Positions 15,233 to 25,553 of a stretch of DNA of 64,000 nt are shown in pieces (position 1 is the first letter of the stretch; each line of letters begins with the position of its first letter). The stretch comes from Actinacidiphila guanduensis (GTDB lineage Bacteria > Actinomycetota > Actinomycetes > Streptomycetales > Streptomycetaceae). The stretch covers positions 124,001-188,000 of the forward strand of contig NZ_FNIE01000007.1 of NCBI RefSeq assembly GCF_900103985.1, written 5' to 3'. The notes beneath the pieces are model-generated. The model searched no databases. It worked only from the letters and a program-made list of their open reading frames with translations, and was not told the DNA's origin. A program made the translations under genes and the position numbers.

Positions 15233-15928
15233 ATGGCAAGTGTGCTCGTCGTCGAGGACGACCAGTTCGTGCGGTCCGCGCTGATCCGCCACCTGAGCGG
15301 CGCCGGCCACACCGTCCGCAGCGTCGGCACCGCCCTGGAAGCGCTCCGCGAGGTCGCGCAGGTGGGCTCCGACGTGGTGATACTCGACCTGGGACTGCCC
15401 GATCTGGACGGCTCCGAAGCGCTGAAGATGCTGCGCGGCCTGAGCGACGTCCCCGTGATCGTCGCCACCGCCCGCGACGACGAGGCCGAGATCGTCCGGC
15501 TGCTGAACGCCGGCGCGGACGACTACCTCGTCAAACCCTTCTCCCCCGAGCACCTTTCGGCCCGGCTCGCCGCCGTCCTGCGCCGGGCCAGGTCCGGCGG
15601 GGGCGCGGCCCCGGACCCGCTGCTGCGCGTCGGCGGCCTGGAGATCGACACCCGCCGCCGGCTCGCCGCCCTGGACGGCACCGCACTCGACCTGACCCGG
15701 CGGGAGTTCGACCTGCTGGCGTTCCTGGCCGCGCGCCCCGGCGCGGTGGTCTCCCGGCGCGAACTGCTCGCCGAGGTGTGGCAGCAGTCCTACGGCGACG
15801 ACCAGACCATCGACGTCCATCTGTCGTGGCTGCGCCGCAAGTTGGGGGAGACCGCGGCGCGGCCGCGCTACCTGCACACGCTGCGCGGCGTCGGGGTCAA
15901 GCTGGAGCCGCCGGGAGCCCCCCGGTGA
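15233..15928 (+). CDS. OmpR/PhoB-family response regulator
   Basis: 231 aa from ATG 15233 (GGAGG at 15213). Receiver domain residues 1-120: acidic pair ED at 8-9/10, phospho-acceptor D52 in VVILDLGLPDLDG, Thr in IVATARDD and Lys in DDYLVKPF. The C-terminal winged helix (residues 130-225) has LDLTRREFDLLAFLA and TIDVHLSWLRRKLGE, giving DNA binding. The following kinase gene overlaps the stop codon by GTGA, so they form a standard two-component operon. The signal is unknown. Confidence 0.93.
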   Translation: MASVLVVEDDQFVRSALIRHLSGAGHTVRSVGTALEALREVAQVGSDVVILDLGLPDLDGSEALKMLRGLSDVPVIVATARDDEAEIVRLLNAGADDYLVKPFSPEHLSARLAAVLRRARSGGGAAPDPLLRVGGLEIDTRRRLAALDGTALDLTRREFDLLAFLAARPGAVVSRRELLAEVWQQSYGDDQTIDVHLSWLRRKLGETAARPRYLHTLRGVGVKLEPPGAPR

Positions 15929-17244
15929 GATGGGCGCTGATCCGGGTGTCGCTCGCGGTCACCGCGATGGTGGTGATCGCCTTCGCGGTGCCGCTCGGCC
16001 TGGTGGTCAAGGAACTGGCCAGGGACCGCGCGCTGACCAACGCCGAGCGGCAGGCCGCCGCGGTGGCGCCCGCACTCGCCATCACCACCGACCGGGCCCA
16101 GCTGGCGCGGGCGGTCGCCACCGCGCAGGCCGGCGGCGCCAACCGGATCGCGCTGCGCATCCCCGCGACGCCCGGCTCCCCCGCGGTGGACCTCGGCCGC
16201 CACCACGCGCCCGCCGCCGACCTCGCGGCCGCCTCGGCGAACGGCCAGGCCGCGACCGTACGGGTGCCCGGAGGGTACGCCCTGCTGCGGCCCACTGCGG
16301 TGGGCTCGGGCACGATCGCCGTCGTGGAGGTCTTCGTGCCCGGCGCGGACGTCACCCGGGGCGTGGCCACCGCCTGGCTGATGCTCGCGGCCGTCGGGCT
16401 CTGCCTCGTCGCGGGCTCCGCGCTGGTCGCCGACCGGCTCGGCGGCCGGACGATCCGGCCCGCGGTGCGGCTGGCCGCCGCCGCCCGCCGGCTCGGCGAG
16501 GGCGACCTGGCGGTCCGGGTCCGCGAGGACGGCCCGGCCGAACTGCGGGCGGCCGCTGCCGCGTTCAACGCCATGGCCGACCAGGTCGTCCAACTCCTCG
16601 CCAACGAGTGGGAGCTGGCCGCCGACCTGTCGCACCGGCTGCGCACCCCGCTGACGGTGCTGCGGCTCAACACCGCCTCCCTGGGGGAGGGTCCGGCCGC
16701 CGAGCACACCCGGGCCGCGGCCGCCCAACTGGAGCGCGAGGTCGACCAGATCATCCGCACCGTGCGCGAGCAGCACGGTCGCGGCGGCCCGGGCGCCCCG
16801 CCCGCCGGGTGCGACGCAGCCGAGGTGGTGCGCGAGCGGATGGCCTTCTGGTCCGCCCTCGCCGAGGACGAGAACCGCCAGGTCGCAATGGCCGGCGCGG
16901 ACGAGCCGGTACGGGTCCCGGTGCCCCGCGCGGAACTGGCCGCCGCCCTGGACGCCACCCTCGGCAACGTCTTCCGGCACACCCCGGAGGGCACCGCTTT
17001 CTCGGTGGACGTGCATGGCTTCGAGCGCGCGGTGATCCTGCTCGTCTCCGACGCGGGGCCCGGCGTCGCCGACCCCGAGGCGGCGCTGCGCCGCGGCCAC
17101 GGCCAGGGCGGCCAGGGCTCCACCGGCCTCGGCCTGGACATCGTCCGCCGGGTCGCGGAGTCCGCCGGCGGCGAGGTGGCGATCGGCCGCAGCGTGCTGG
17201 GCGGCGCGGAACTGCGGATACGGCTGCCCCGAACGGCCGTCTGA
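15925..17244 (+). CDS. Membrane sensor histidine kinase
   Basis: 439 aa from GTG 15925, overlapping the regulator stop. First transmembrane segment at about residues 5-27, a 120-residue extracytoplasmic sensor region, second transmembrane segment at about 149-168, then HAMP (RTIRPAVRLAAAARRLGEGD). The H box is LAADLSHRLRTPLTVLRLN with phospho-acceptor H237. ATP-binding boxes: GNVFRHT (N), VSDAGPGVAD (G1) and GSTGLGLDIVRRV (G2). Partner of the upstream response regulator. A strong terminator hairpin follows at 17274-17301. Confidence 0.93.
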   Translation: MRWALIRVSLAVTAMVVIAFAVPLGLVVKELARDRALTNAERQAAAVAPALAITTDRAQLARAVATAQAGGANRIALRIPATPGSPAVDLGRHHAPAADLAAASANGQAATVRVPGGYALLRPTAVGSGTIAVVEVFVPGADVTRGVATAWLMLAAVGLCLVAGSALVADRLGGRTIRPAVRLAAAARRLGEGDLAVRVREDGPAELRAAAAAFNAMADQVVQLLANEWELAADLSHRLRTPLTVLRLNTASLGEGPAAEHTRAAAAQLEREVDQIIRTVREQHGRGGPGAPPAGCDAAEVVRERMAFWSALAEDENRQVAMAGADEPVRVPVPRAELAAALDATLGNVFRHTPEGTAFSVDVHGFERAVILLVSDAGPGVADPEAALRRGHGQGGQGSTGLGLDIVRRVAESAGGEVAIGRSVLGGAELRIRLPRTAV

Positions 17245-17273
17245 CCGCCGGACAATCCGTCACCAGGCCGTCA

Positions 17274-17301
17274 CCCGGCCGTCACCCCAGTGACGGCCGG
17301 G
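17274..17301 (+). terminator. Terminator of the two-component operon
   Basis: Perfect 12-bp stem (17274-17285 with 17290-17301), 4-nt loop, 30 nt after the kinase stop. Confidence 0.75.
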
Positions 17302-17409
17302 AGTGGCGGGGGCACAGGGGCGAACCTAGCGTCGAGTCGGCGGCCGAGCCGCCGTTCCACGTCCACGGGCCCCGGCACGGGTGCCCATCTTGGGAAGCAG
17401 GGTTGGCCG

Positions 17410-18519
17410 ATGGCAAGACGAGCGGTGGCGATGGCGGCGTGCGCGGCGAGCGCATTGGCGGCGGGACTGGTGGGAGGAGCGCCGGCCCGGGCCGCGAGCA
17501 GCAGCCCCGGAGCGTGGCACGTGGTGCGGGCGGGGGAGTCGGTCCAGGCGGCGGTGGACGCCGCCCGCCCCGGCGACACCGTCCTCCTGCTGCCCGGCGT
17601 CTACCAGGGCGGCATCCAGCTGCGCACCTCGGACGTGACCCTGCGCGGCACCGGCGCCGGCCTGACCGTCATCCGACCGGCCGCCGCCCAGACCGCCGCA
17701 TCCGGGAGCGCCCCCGACGCCGGCGCCCCCGCGCCGACCACCGCCGCCGGCTGCGCCGCCGCCGGCGACGGTGTCTGCGTCACCGGCGCCAGCGGCGTCC
17801 ACATCACCGACCTCGCCGTCACCGGCTTCGCCGCCTACGGCATCCGCGCCGCGAAAGCCGACGCGCTGACCGTCAGCGGAGTGCGGGCCGACGACAACGG
17901 CCTGTACGGCATCGGCCAGGAGCAGTCCGTGCGCAGCCGGTTCACCGGCAACCGCGCAGCGGGCAACGGCGAGGCCGGCCTCTTCGTCGCCAACACGGTG
18001 AGCGAGGAGGCCGGCGCCACCGACACCCAGGGCACCGAGGTCAGCGGCAACACCCTGACCGGCAACCACATGGGCCTGGTGGTGCGGCGGCTGCGCGACG
18101 TCACCGTCGCGCGCAACACCCTGTCCGGCAACTGCGCCGGCGCCTTCCTCGTCGGCGACGAGAACACCCCCAGGGCCGGCGAGCTGACCGTCCGGGACAA
18201 CACCGTCACCGCGAACAACGCCTACTGCGCGGCCAACGCCCACCTGCCGTTCGTGCAGGGCGCGGGCATCGTGCTGACCGGCATCGAGAACACCGAGCTG
18301 ACCGGCAACACGGTCACCGACAATGTGGGCACCTCGCCGCTGTCCGGCGGCATCGTGCTCTTCCCGAGCTTCGTGGGCGCGCCCAACTCGGGGAACACCG
18401 TGCGGGACAACACCGTCCTGCGCAACGGCCCGGCCGACCTCGCCGACAGCGACCACGGCACGGGCAACACCTTCACCGGCAACGACTGCCGCGTCTCCCT
18501 CCCCGCCGGCCGCTGCTGA
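17410..18519 (+). CDS. Secreted right-handed parallel beta-helix protein
   Basis: 369 aa from ATG 17410. Signal peptide: MARRAVAMAACAASALAAGL... ending near APARA-AS (about residue 28). The mature part starts with WHVVRAGESVQAAVDAARPG and LLLPGVYQGG, typical of pectate-lyase/NosD-like beta-helix proteins. It continues with repeated coils marked by N-x-L/V-T-G-N (NTLTGNHMGL, NTLSGNCAG, NTVTANNAY, NTVTDNVG). Likely binds or cleaves polysaccharide outside the cell; no lyase active site is recognisable. Monocistronic after a terminator. Confidence 0.82.
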   Translation: MARRAVAMAACAASALAAGLVGGAPARAASSSPGAWHVVRAGESVQAAVDAARPGDTVLLLPGVYQGGIQLRTSDVTLRGTGAGLTVIRPAAAQTAASGSAPDAGAPAPTTAAGCAAAGDGVCVTGASGVHITDLAVTGFAAYGIRAAKADALTVSGVRADDNGLYGIGQEQSVRSRFTGNRAAGNGEAGLFVANTVSEEAGATDTQGTEVSGNTLTGNHMGLVVRRLRDVTVARNTLSGNCAGAFLVGDENTPRAGELTVRDNTVTANNAYCAANAHLPFVQGAGIVLTGIENTELTGNTVTDNVGTSPLSGGIVLFPSFVGAPNSGNTVRDNTVLRNGPADLADSDHGTGNTFTGNDCRVSLPAGRC

Positions 18520-18607
18520 AGCCCGGCCCCCATCTGTCCCCGACCGGCCGGGCCGGCCCGCTGGGCGGCCGCGGCCGGACCGCACCGCTCACGAGAAAGG
18601 GCGGCCC

Positions 18608-19702
18608 ATGACCGCTCCCGCGCGTACCTCGCCCGCCACTGCCACCGCCACGGCCCCGCTGTCCACGCCGCCTCCGCCCGAGGCGGCGGCCGCGCCGTCC
18701 GCCTCGATGCGGCTGCGCGAACTGGCCTTCGGGGCCGCCGCGGCCGCCGCCGTGCGCGCCGCCTGCCGGCTCGGCCTGCCCGACGCGCTCGGCGACGAGC
18801 CGCGCAGCGCCGAGGACCTCGCCGCCCGGCTCGACCTGCCGGCCCAGCCGCTGCGCCGGCTGCTGCGCGCCCTCGCCTGCCACGAGGTGTTCGCCGAGCA
18901 GCCCGACGGCCGCTTCGCCCACACCCCGATGTCACGCCTGCTGCGCCAGGACGAGCCCGGCAGCCTGCACCACATCGCGCTGTGGTGCACCGAGCCGTGG
19001 ACCTGGGACGCCTGGCCGCGGCTGGAGGACGCCGTGCGCACCGGCCGCGACGTCTTCGGCGACCTGTACGGCAAGGGCTTCTTCGCCCACCTCCACGAGG
19101 ACGCCCCCGAGTCCGCCCGCGTCTTCGACCGCGCCATGACCTCCTCCAGCCGCCAGGCCGCCCGCGACCTGGCCGCCTACGTGGACCTCACCGGGGTCCG
19201 CTCGGTCGCCGACATCGGCGGCGGCCAGGGCCTGGCGCTCGCCGAACTCCTGGAGAAGGAGCCGGCGTTGCACGGCACCCTGCTCGACCTGCCGGCCGTC
19301 GTGGCCGGCGCCGACCCCCGGCTGCGCCCCGGCGGCGCCCTCGCCGACCGGGCCGACCTGGTGGCGGGCGACTGCCGCGAGGCGATCCCGGTGGCCGCGG
19401 ACCTCTACGTGCTGAAGAACATCCTGGAGTGGGACGACGCCAGCACCCGCGCCACGCTGCGCAATGTCGTCGCCGCCGCCGAACCCGGGGCCCGGGTCCT
19501 GGTGATCGAGAACCTGGTGGACGACAGCCCCTCCATGCGCTTCACCACCGCGATGGACCTGCTCCTGCTCCTCAACGTCGGCGGCGCCAAGCACACCAGG
19601 GCGAGCATGACCCACCTGATGGAGGAGGCCGGCCTCCCCGTCTCCTCGGTCGCCCCGATCAACCCCTACCTCGACGCCTTCGAGTCCCGCACCCCCGCCT
19701 AG
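18608..19702 (+). CDS. SAM-dependent O-methyltransferase
   Basis: 364 aa from ATG 18608, with AGAAAGG about 8 nt upstream. The N-terminal 35 residues are Thr/Pro/Ala-rich. A dimerisation winged-helix region (residues 38-110; LRELAFGAAAAAAVRAACRL) precedes the SAM domain with motif I ADIGGGQG, LLDLPAVVAGAD and VLKNILEWDD. This layout is that of plant-type/actinomycete antibiotic O-methyltransferases (methyltransf_2). It converges on the spore-pigment cluster across a 20-bp bidirectional terminator, so it might modify the pigment but is transcriptionally separate (inference). Confidence 0.87.
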   Translation: MTAPARTSPATATATAPLSTPPPPEAAAAPSASMRLRELAFGAAAAAAVRAACRLGLPDALGDEPRSAEDLAARLDLPAQPLRRLLRALACHEVFAEQPDGRFAHTPMSRLLRQDEPGSLHHIALWCTEPWTWDAWPRLEDAVRTGRDVFGDLYGKGFFAHLHEDAPESARVFDRAMTSSSRQAARDLAAYVDLTGVRSVADIGGGQGLALAELLEKEPALHGTLLDLPAVVAGADPRLRPGGALADRADLVAGDCREAIPVAADLYVLKNILEWDDASTRATLRNVVAAAEPGARVLVIENLVDDSPSMRFTTAMDLLLLLNVGGAKHTRASMTHLMEEAGLPVSSVAPINPYLDAFESRTPA

Positions 19703-19730
19703 CCGAACCGCCCTGTGAGGCCGGTACGGA

Positions 19731-19776
19731 AAAAGCCGTTCCCCGCACCCGGAAGGGGGTGCGGGGAACGGCTTTT
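19731..19776. terminator. Bidirectional terminator, 20-bp perfect stem
   Basis: Arms 19731-19750 and 19757-19776 pair perfectly with a 6-nt loop. Runs of A before and T after make it work for both the methyltransferase (plus) and the whiE-type operon (minus). Confidence 0.9.
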
Positions 19777-19794
19777 CGGTGCGGGCGCCGCCGG

Positions 19795-20916
<1,122 letters not shown>

Positions 20917-20981
20917 GGGGTTCTCCTTGGGTGGGGGGAGCGGTGGGGACGGGCGGCCCGGCGCCCTTCTCGGGGAGGGGG

Positions 20982-22229
20982 CTAGTGCGGGCCGTCGCCG
21001 GCGCGGCGCAGCACCAGGGCCGCGTTGCAGCCCATCAGCCCGCGGCCGAGCACCAGGGCGGTGCGCAGCGGCGCGCTGCGCGCCTCGCCCGTGACGACGT
21101 CGAGGTCGTGCCTGACCTCGGCGACATTGGGGGTGGGCGGGACCACCCCGTGCTCCAGTGCGAGCACGGCGGCGGCCGCGTCCAGGGCGGCGGCGGCCGC
21201 GTAGGCACGGCCGAAGCCGGTCTTGGGGGCGGTGACGGGCACGCTCGCGGCCCGCCGGCCCAGCGCGTCGGAGATGGCCAGCGCCTCGGCCTGGTCGGCG
21301 GCCGGCACGCCGAGCGCGTCGGCGAAGACCACGTCGACCTCCTCGGGCGCGCACCCGGCCTCGGCGAGCGCGGCCTTCGCCGCCCGGGCCAGGCCCTCGC
21401 GGGAGTCCGCCCAGTCGCGGGTGCCGGTGAAGGTGGCGGCGTGGCCGGCCACCTCGGCCCGCACCGGCGCGCCCCTGCGCCGGGCCGCCTCGGCCTCCTC
21501 CACCACGAACATCGCGCCGCCCTCGGCGGGTGCGAAGCCGCAGGCGTCCGCGGTGAAGGGCAGGTAGGCACCGCGCGGCCGCTCGGCCAGGCTCAGTTCG
21601 CGGTAGCCGAGCTGGCAGACGGCCGAGTAGGGGGCGAGCGGCGCCTCGGTGGCGCCGGCCACCATGGCGTCGGTGCCGCGGGCGATGGCGCGGGCGGCGT
21701 GCGCGAACACGTCGAGCCCGCCGGCCTCGTCGTCGCACAGCACCCCGCAGGGGCCCTGGAAGCCGCCGCGGATGGAGATCTGGCCGGTGCTGGCGGCGTA
21801 GAACCAGGCGATCGACTGGTACGGGCCGACGAACTGCGGGCCGCGGCCCCACAGTTCCTGCAGCTCGCGCTGGCCGAACTCGCCGCCGCCGGAGCCGGCC
21901 GCGGTCACCACTCCGATGGCGAACGGCGATTCGGGGTCGGTGGCCAGGTGCGCCTCGTCCAGGGCCATGTCGGCGGCGGCCATGGCGAAGTGCGTGAAAC
22001 GGTCGGTCTGGACCAGGAAGCGGTCCTCGACCAGGTCGGCCGGGTCGAAGCCGGCCACCTCCCCGGCCACCTTGAGCGGCAGTTCGGTGCAGCCCTCCCG
22101 GGTGACCGGGCCGAGCACGAACTCGCCCTGCTGCACGGCCTTCCAGAACGCCTCGGTGCCCACCCCGTTGGGAGCGACGACGCCGAGCCCGGTCACCACC
22201 GCCTGCCGCCGCGCGCGCGATCCGCTCAT
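20982..22229 (-). CDS. Type II PKS chain length factor, KS-beta (WhiE ORFIV-type)
   Basis: 415 aa from ATG 22229, overlapping the KS-alpha stop (ATGA). Thiolase/ketosynthase fold without the active-site Cys: the segment [15 protein letters not shown] has Glu168 where KS-alpha has Cys169. Most CLFs have Gln here; whether Glu is normal for spore-pigment CLFs needs an alignment. [19 protein letters not shown] and [11 protein letters not shown] are further family blocks. It dimerises with KS-alpha and sets polyketide length. Confidence 0.92.
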   Translation of the reverse strand: MSGSRARRQAVVTGLGVVAPNGVGTEAFWKAVQQGEFVLGPVTREGCTELPLKVAGEVAGFDPADLVEDRFLVQTDRFTHFAMAAADMALDEAHLATDPESPFAIGVVTAAGSGGGEFGQRELQELWGRGPQFVGPYQSIAWFYAASTGQISIRGGFQGPCGVLCDDEAGGLDVFAHAARAIARGTDAMVAGATEAPLAPYSAVCQLGYRELSLAERPRGAYLPFTADACGFAPAEGGAMFVVEEAEAARRRGAPVRAEVAGHAATFTGTRDWADSREGLARAAKAALAEAGCAPEEVDVVFADALGVPAADQAEALAISDALGRRAASVPVTAPKTGFGRAYAAAAALDAAAAVLALEHGVVPPTPNVAEVRHDLDVVTGEARSAPLRTALVLGRGLMGCNAALVLRRAGDGPH

Positions 22230-23494
22230 GACGTGCTCCTCTCGGCGTGCGCCAGCACCACCGCGGACTGGAAGCCGCCGAAGCCGCTGCCGACCGACAG
22301 CACCGACCGCAGGTCGGCCTCGCGGGCGGTGCGCGGCACGTAGTCCAGGTCGCACTCGGGGTCCGGCGTGGTGTAGTTCGCGGTCGGCGGGATCACCCCG
22401 CGGGCCAGCGCCAGCGCGCACGCGGCCAGTTCGATCGCCCCGATCGCGCCGAGCGAGTGCCCGACCATCGACTTGATCGAGCTCATCGGCACCTTGCGGG
22501 CGTGCTCGCCCAGCGAGCGCTTGACGGCGGCGGTCTCGTGCCGGTCGTTCTGCTTGGTGCCCGAGCCGTGCGCGTTGACGTAGTCCACCTCGGTGCGGTC
22601 GATCCGCGCGTCGGCGAGCGCGGTGTCGATCGCCCGGGACATCTCCCGGCCCTCGGTGGTCAGCCCCGTCATGTGGTACGCGTTGCCGAAGGTGGCGAAG
22701 CCGCGCAGCTCGCAGTGGATCCGGGCGCCGCGCCGCCGGGCGTGCTCCCACTCCTCCAGCAGCAGCACCGCCGAGCCCTCGCCGAGCACGAAGCCGTCCC
22801 GGTCCGCGTCGAAGGGGCGCGAGGCGTGCTCGGGGTCGTCGTTGCGGGTCGAGGTGGCCTTGATCGCGTCGAAGCAGGCCACCGTGATGGGGGAGATCGG
22901 CGAGTCCGCCGCGCCGGCCACCATGAGGTCGGCCTTGCCGTCCTGGATGGCATGGAAGGCGTGGCCGACCGCGTCCAGCCCGGAGGTGCAGCCGGTGGAG
23001 ACGGTCTGCACCGGGCCGCGCACGCCCAGGTCCTCGGCGACCTCCGAGGCCAGCGCGCTGGGCTGGAAGGCGCGGTGCAGGTGCGGGCCGGCCTTCGCCG
23101 GGTCCACGTCCCAGCGGCTGCCGCGCGCGCTGACCTCGACGTAGTCGTGTTCGAGCCGGGTGGTGCCGCCGACGGCGGAGCCCAGGGTCACCCCGAGCCG
23201 CCACGGGTCCTCCGCGGCGGTCTCCAGCCCGCTGTCGCGGACCGCCTCGCGGGCGGCGGCGAGCGCGAACTGCACGTACCGGTCGGACCGTTCCGCCTGC
23301 TCGCCGGTGATGCCGGCCGCGGCGGGGTCGAAGTCGCACTCGGCGGCGATCCGGGAGCGGAAGCCCGCGGGGTCGAACAGGGAGATCCCGCGGGTCGCCG
23401 TGCGGCCCGAGGTCAGCAGGTCCCAGAAGGCCGGCACACCGGTGCCTCCGGGCGCCACCACCCCGAGACCGGTGACCGCGACCCGCCGGCTCAT
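22226..23494 (-). CDS. Type II PKS beta-ketoacyl synthase, KS-alpha (WhiE ORFIII-type)
   Basis: 422 aa from ATG 23494, overlapping the cupin stop (ATGA). Active-site Cys169 lies in [14 protein letters not shown]; the two catalytic His are in [11 protein letters not shown] and [14 protein letters not shown]. Catalyses decarboxylative condensation of malonyl-ACP units. The gene order cupin-KS-CLF-ACP-aromatase-cyclase is that of the whiE (grey spore pigment), curamycin and sch clusters. Confidence 0.94.
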   Translation of the reverse strand: MSRRVAVTGLGVVAPGGTGVPAFWDLLTSGRTATRGISLFDPAGFRSRIAAECDFDPAAAGITGEQAERSDRYVQFALAAAREAVRDSGLETAAEDPWRLGVTLGSAVGGTTRLEHDYVEVSARGSRWDVDPAKAGPHLHRAFQPSALASEVAEDLGVRGPVQTVSTGCTSGLDAVGHAFHAIQDGKADLMVAGAADSPISPITVACFDAIKATSTRNDDPEHASRPFDADRDGFVLGEGSAVLLLEEWEHARRRGARIHCELRGFATFGNAYHMTGLTTEGREMSRAIDTALADARIDRTEVDYVNAHGSGTKQNDRHETAAVKRSLGEHARKVPMSSIKSMVGHSLGAIGAIELAACALALARGVIPPTANYTTPDPECDLDYVPRTAREADLRSVLSVGSGFGGFQSAVVLAHAERSTS

Positions 23495-23937
23495 GCGCGC
23501 GCCCCGGCCGGGTCGGGAGGCGCCGTCCGCGCGGGCGCGGTGCCCGCGGCATCCTCGGCGTCCTCGGTGTCCACGTGCCCGAGCTCCGGGCGCGGGGCCA
23601 GCGGACCGAGGTGGAAGACCATCCGGGCCTCGGTGCCGCCGACGTTGCGGAAGCGGTGGCGCACGTCCACCGGGATCATCAGCCCCTGGTCGGGCCGCAG
23701 CGGGTGCGTGGTCCCGTCGAGGTCGACCTCCAGCTCGCCGCTCACCACGTACACGAACTCCTCGGAGTACGGGTGGTAGTGCTCGCCGATCCGCTCGCCG
23801 GGCTGCATGATGGCCAGCCCCATGAAGCCGCTGGTGGCGCCGACCGAGGTCGGCGTCAGCACGGCCCGCAGGTCGCCGCCGCGCCGTGTGTTGGGGCTTG
23901 TGTCGTCGAGGTGCACGATGCGTGCGCTACTGCTCAT
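23491..23937 (-). CDS. Cupin-fold protein of spore-pigment cluster (WhiE ORFII-type)
   Basis: 148 aa from ATG 23937 (AGGAG 6 nt upstream); a GTG at 23940 is adjacent. The single cupin domain has the metal-binding pattern [20 protein letters not shown] (H, H, E) and the second motif with [12 protein letters not shown]. The role in spore-pigment biosynthesis is probably an oxygenation or cyclisation helper. The C-terminal 35 residues are Asp/Ala/Pro-rich. It lies 126 nt downstream of the ORFI-type gene. Confidence 0.88.
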   Translation of the reverse strand: MSSSARIVHLDDTSPNTRRGGDLRAVLTPTSVGATSGFMGLAIMQPGERIGEHYHPYSEEFVYVVSGELEVDLDGTTHPLRPDQGLMIPVDVRHRFRNVGGTEARMVFHLGPLAPRPELGHVDTEDAEDAAGTAPARTAPPDPAGARA

Positions 23938-24063
23938 CACGGTCTCCTTGTGTGGGTGGCTCTCCCGCCCCTGCCCGGGTCGATCCGGTGCCCGGGGACA
24001 GCGGGGCGCCCTTCGGCCCGTACGCCCCGGGGCACCCCTGCGGGTGCCTCGGGGCCGGACGGC

Positions 24064-25218
24064 TCAGTGCGAGCGGCGGTCGGTGATGGGGGTCATGAGG
24101 TGGCCGCCGTGGGCGAGGCCGGTCAGGGTCTCGGGACCGGCCGCGTCGTCGGAGCCGCCGGGGATCAGCAGGGCACGCAGCTCGGCGTCGTCGGCCGCGG
24201 GCCGGGCGACCGCGGACAGGGGGCCGCGGACGTCGACCATGCGGACCAGGACGTCGCCGCGGTGGAAGACGGTCGCGGCGGCGAGCGGGTGCGCGGGGTC
24301 CGCGGTGGCGGCCCGGTCGAGCCGCTCCAGCAGCCGGGCGGCCTCGGCGGCGGCGCCCGGCCGGACCGGGTAGAGGAAGGCGTGCCGGGTGGTCGGGCCG
24401 CCGGGCTCGGAAGCGTCGGCGCCGTCGGCGGCCGCCTCCTCCGGCGCGGTGTGGCTGGCCGCCGGCAGGGCCGCGCGGGCGAAGAAGGCCCGGGCGGAGG
24501 CCGGGTCGGCCAGGTCCCTGGCCTCCTCCAGGTACGGGTTGATGGCCTCCTCCACGGCCCGCACCTCGGGCTGGGCGGCCACGTGCCGCAGCGCGTTGCC
24601 CAGGTCGCCGGCCACCTCCACGGCCCGCACCACGCGGTTGCCGTGCATGAAGAGCGAGGTGCGCAGCAGCCGGGTGGTGTCGTCCACCCGGGCCTGCGGC
24701 GACTCGTAGTCGGCCAGCAGCTTGGCCACCGGCTCCTCGCTGCCGGGCTTGACCGTGAAGGTGATCGCGTGCCGCACCACGCCCGAGGTGCACAGCGGCG
24801 GCGCCGGGATCGGGTCGAGCCCGGCGGCGGGCCGCGCGGTGCGGGCGGCGGCCGGCGTGCCCGGCTCGGGGGTCTCGCGGACCACCACGTACCGCAGCGA
24901 GGTGGTGTCGCGCACGCACCCGTGCAGCGGCTCGACCATCGCGCGGTGCTCGGCGCTCTCCACCCACTCCATGAAGGGCTCGCTGCTCTCCCACTCGCTG
25001 GTGATCAGCCACTGCGAGGAGTTGCCCAGCGACTGGCAGAGCTGGTCGGAGATGTGGCCGGGTACGGCGGCCACCTGGTGGCGTATCTGCTCGTACGCCT
25101 GAAGGAAGCGCTCCTGCCGGCCGTCGAGCACGTCGAGCAGCAGGACCACGCGCAGCCGGGCGGTGCCGGCCGCGGCGGAGGGAGCGGAAGGGGCGAGCCG
25201 GTCGTCCAGAGTCGTCAC
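24064..25218 (-). CDS. WhiE ORFI/SchA/CurD-type protein of spore-pigment cluster
   Basis: 384 aa from GTG 25218 (GAGAGGAAAG upstream). Three ABM-like (antibiotic-biosynthesis monooxygenase-like) segments are suggested: LRVVLLLDVLDGRQERFLQA, RHAITFTVKPGSEEPVAKLL and HAFLYPVRPGAAAEAARLL. Conserved SSQWLITSEWESSEPFMEW and SLFMHGNRVVRAVEVAGDLG match the WhiE-ORFI family. The exact reaction is not known. First gene of the minus-strand operon; the promoter lies in the 335-nt divergent region shared with the FAD hydroxylase. Confidence 0.88.
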   Translation of the reverse strand: MTTLDDRLAPSAPSAAAGTARLRVVLLLDVLDGRQERFLQAYEQIRHQVAAVPGHISDQLCQSLGNSSQWLITSEWESSEPFMEWVESAEHRAMVEPLHGCVRDTTSLRYVVVRETPEPGTPAAARTARPAAGLDPIPAPPLCTSGVVRHAITFTVKPGSEEPVAKLLADYESPQARVDDTTRLLRTSLFMHGNRVVRAVEVAGDLGNALRHVAAQPEVRAVEEAINPYLEEARDLADPASARAFFARAALPAASHTAPEEAAADGADASEPGGPTTRHAFLYPVRPGAAAEAARLLERLDRAATADPAHPLAAATVFHRGDVLVRMVDVRGPLSAVARPAADDAELRALLIPGGSDDAAGPETLTGLAHGGHLMTPITDRRSH

Positions 25219-25343
25219 GGAAGTTCTTTCCTCTCAAGGGTGCGGGCGCGGGGCCGTCGCCTGCCAACGGGTCGGGGCCGGTCCGGGCCGGGCCGGTGTG
25301 GTCCGGGTCCGGCCGGGGGCGGGCCGCGGCCGTGGCGCGCGGT

Positions 25344-25370
25344 GCCATCCGCATATGCGGACGGGATGGC
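25344..25370. promoter_or_regulatory. Nested palindrome in the divergent whiE-type promoter region
   Basis: The 25219-25553 gap holds no gene. In it, the perfect 12-bp palindrome ccgcatatgcgg (25349-25360) lies inside outer arms gccatcc (25344-25350) and ggatggc (25364-25370). This is the most AT-containing motif of an otherwise very GC-rich region, about 126 nt before ORFI and 184 nt before the hydroxylase start. Candidate operator for a sporulation regulator; identity unknown. Confidence 0.5.
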
Positions 25371-25553
25371 GAGGCCGCTTAACCCGATGCTTACGCCGGG
25401 TCCTGATTCGTGCGCGGCACGTGAGGCGGGCGAGTGAAGCAGCGCCCGGGCACGGCCCCGGGGCGCGGCGGCAGGGAAAGGAGCAGAGCGCGGGCGGGTG
25501 CCGCCCGCACTCCACCGAACCCGGGCGCCGCCCACCCCATGCCGGAGACCGCC

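Noticed and set aside
18608-19702. Methyltransferase as a member of the whiE-type operon
   Set aside because: It is on the opposite strand and insulated by a 20-bp bidirectional terminator; a role in pigment tailoring stays possible but unsupported.
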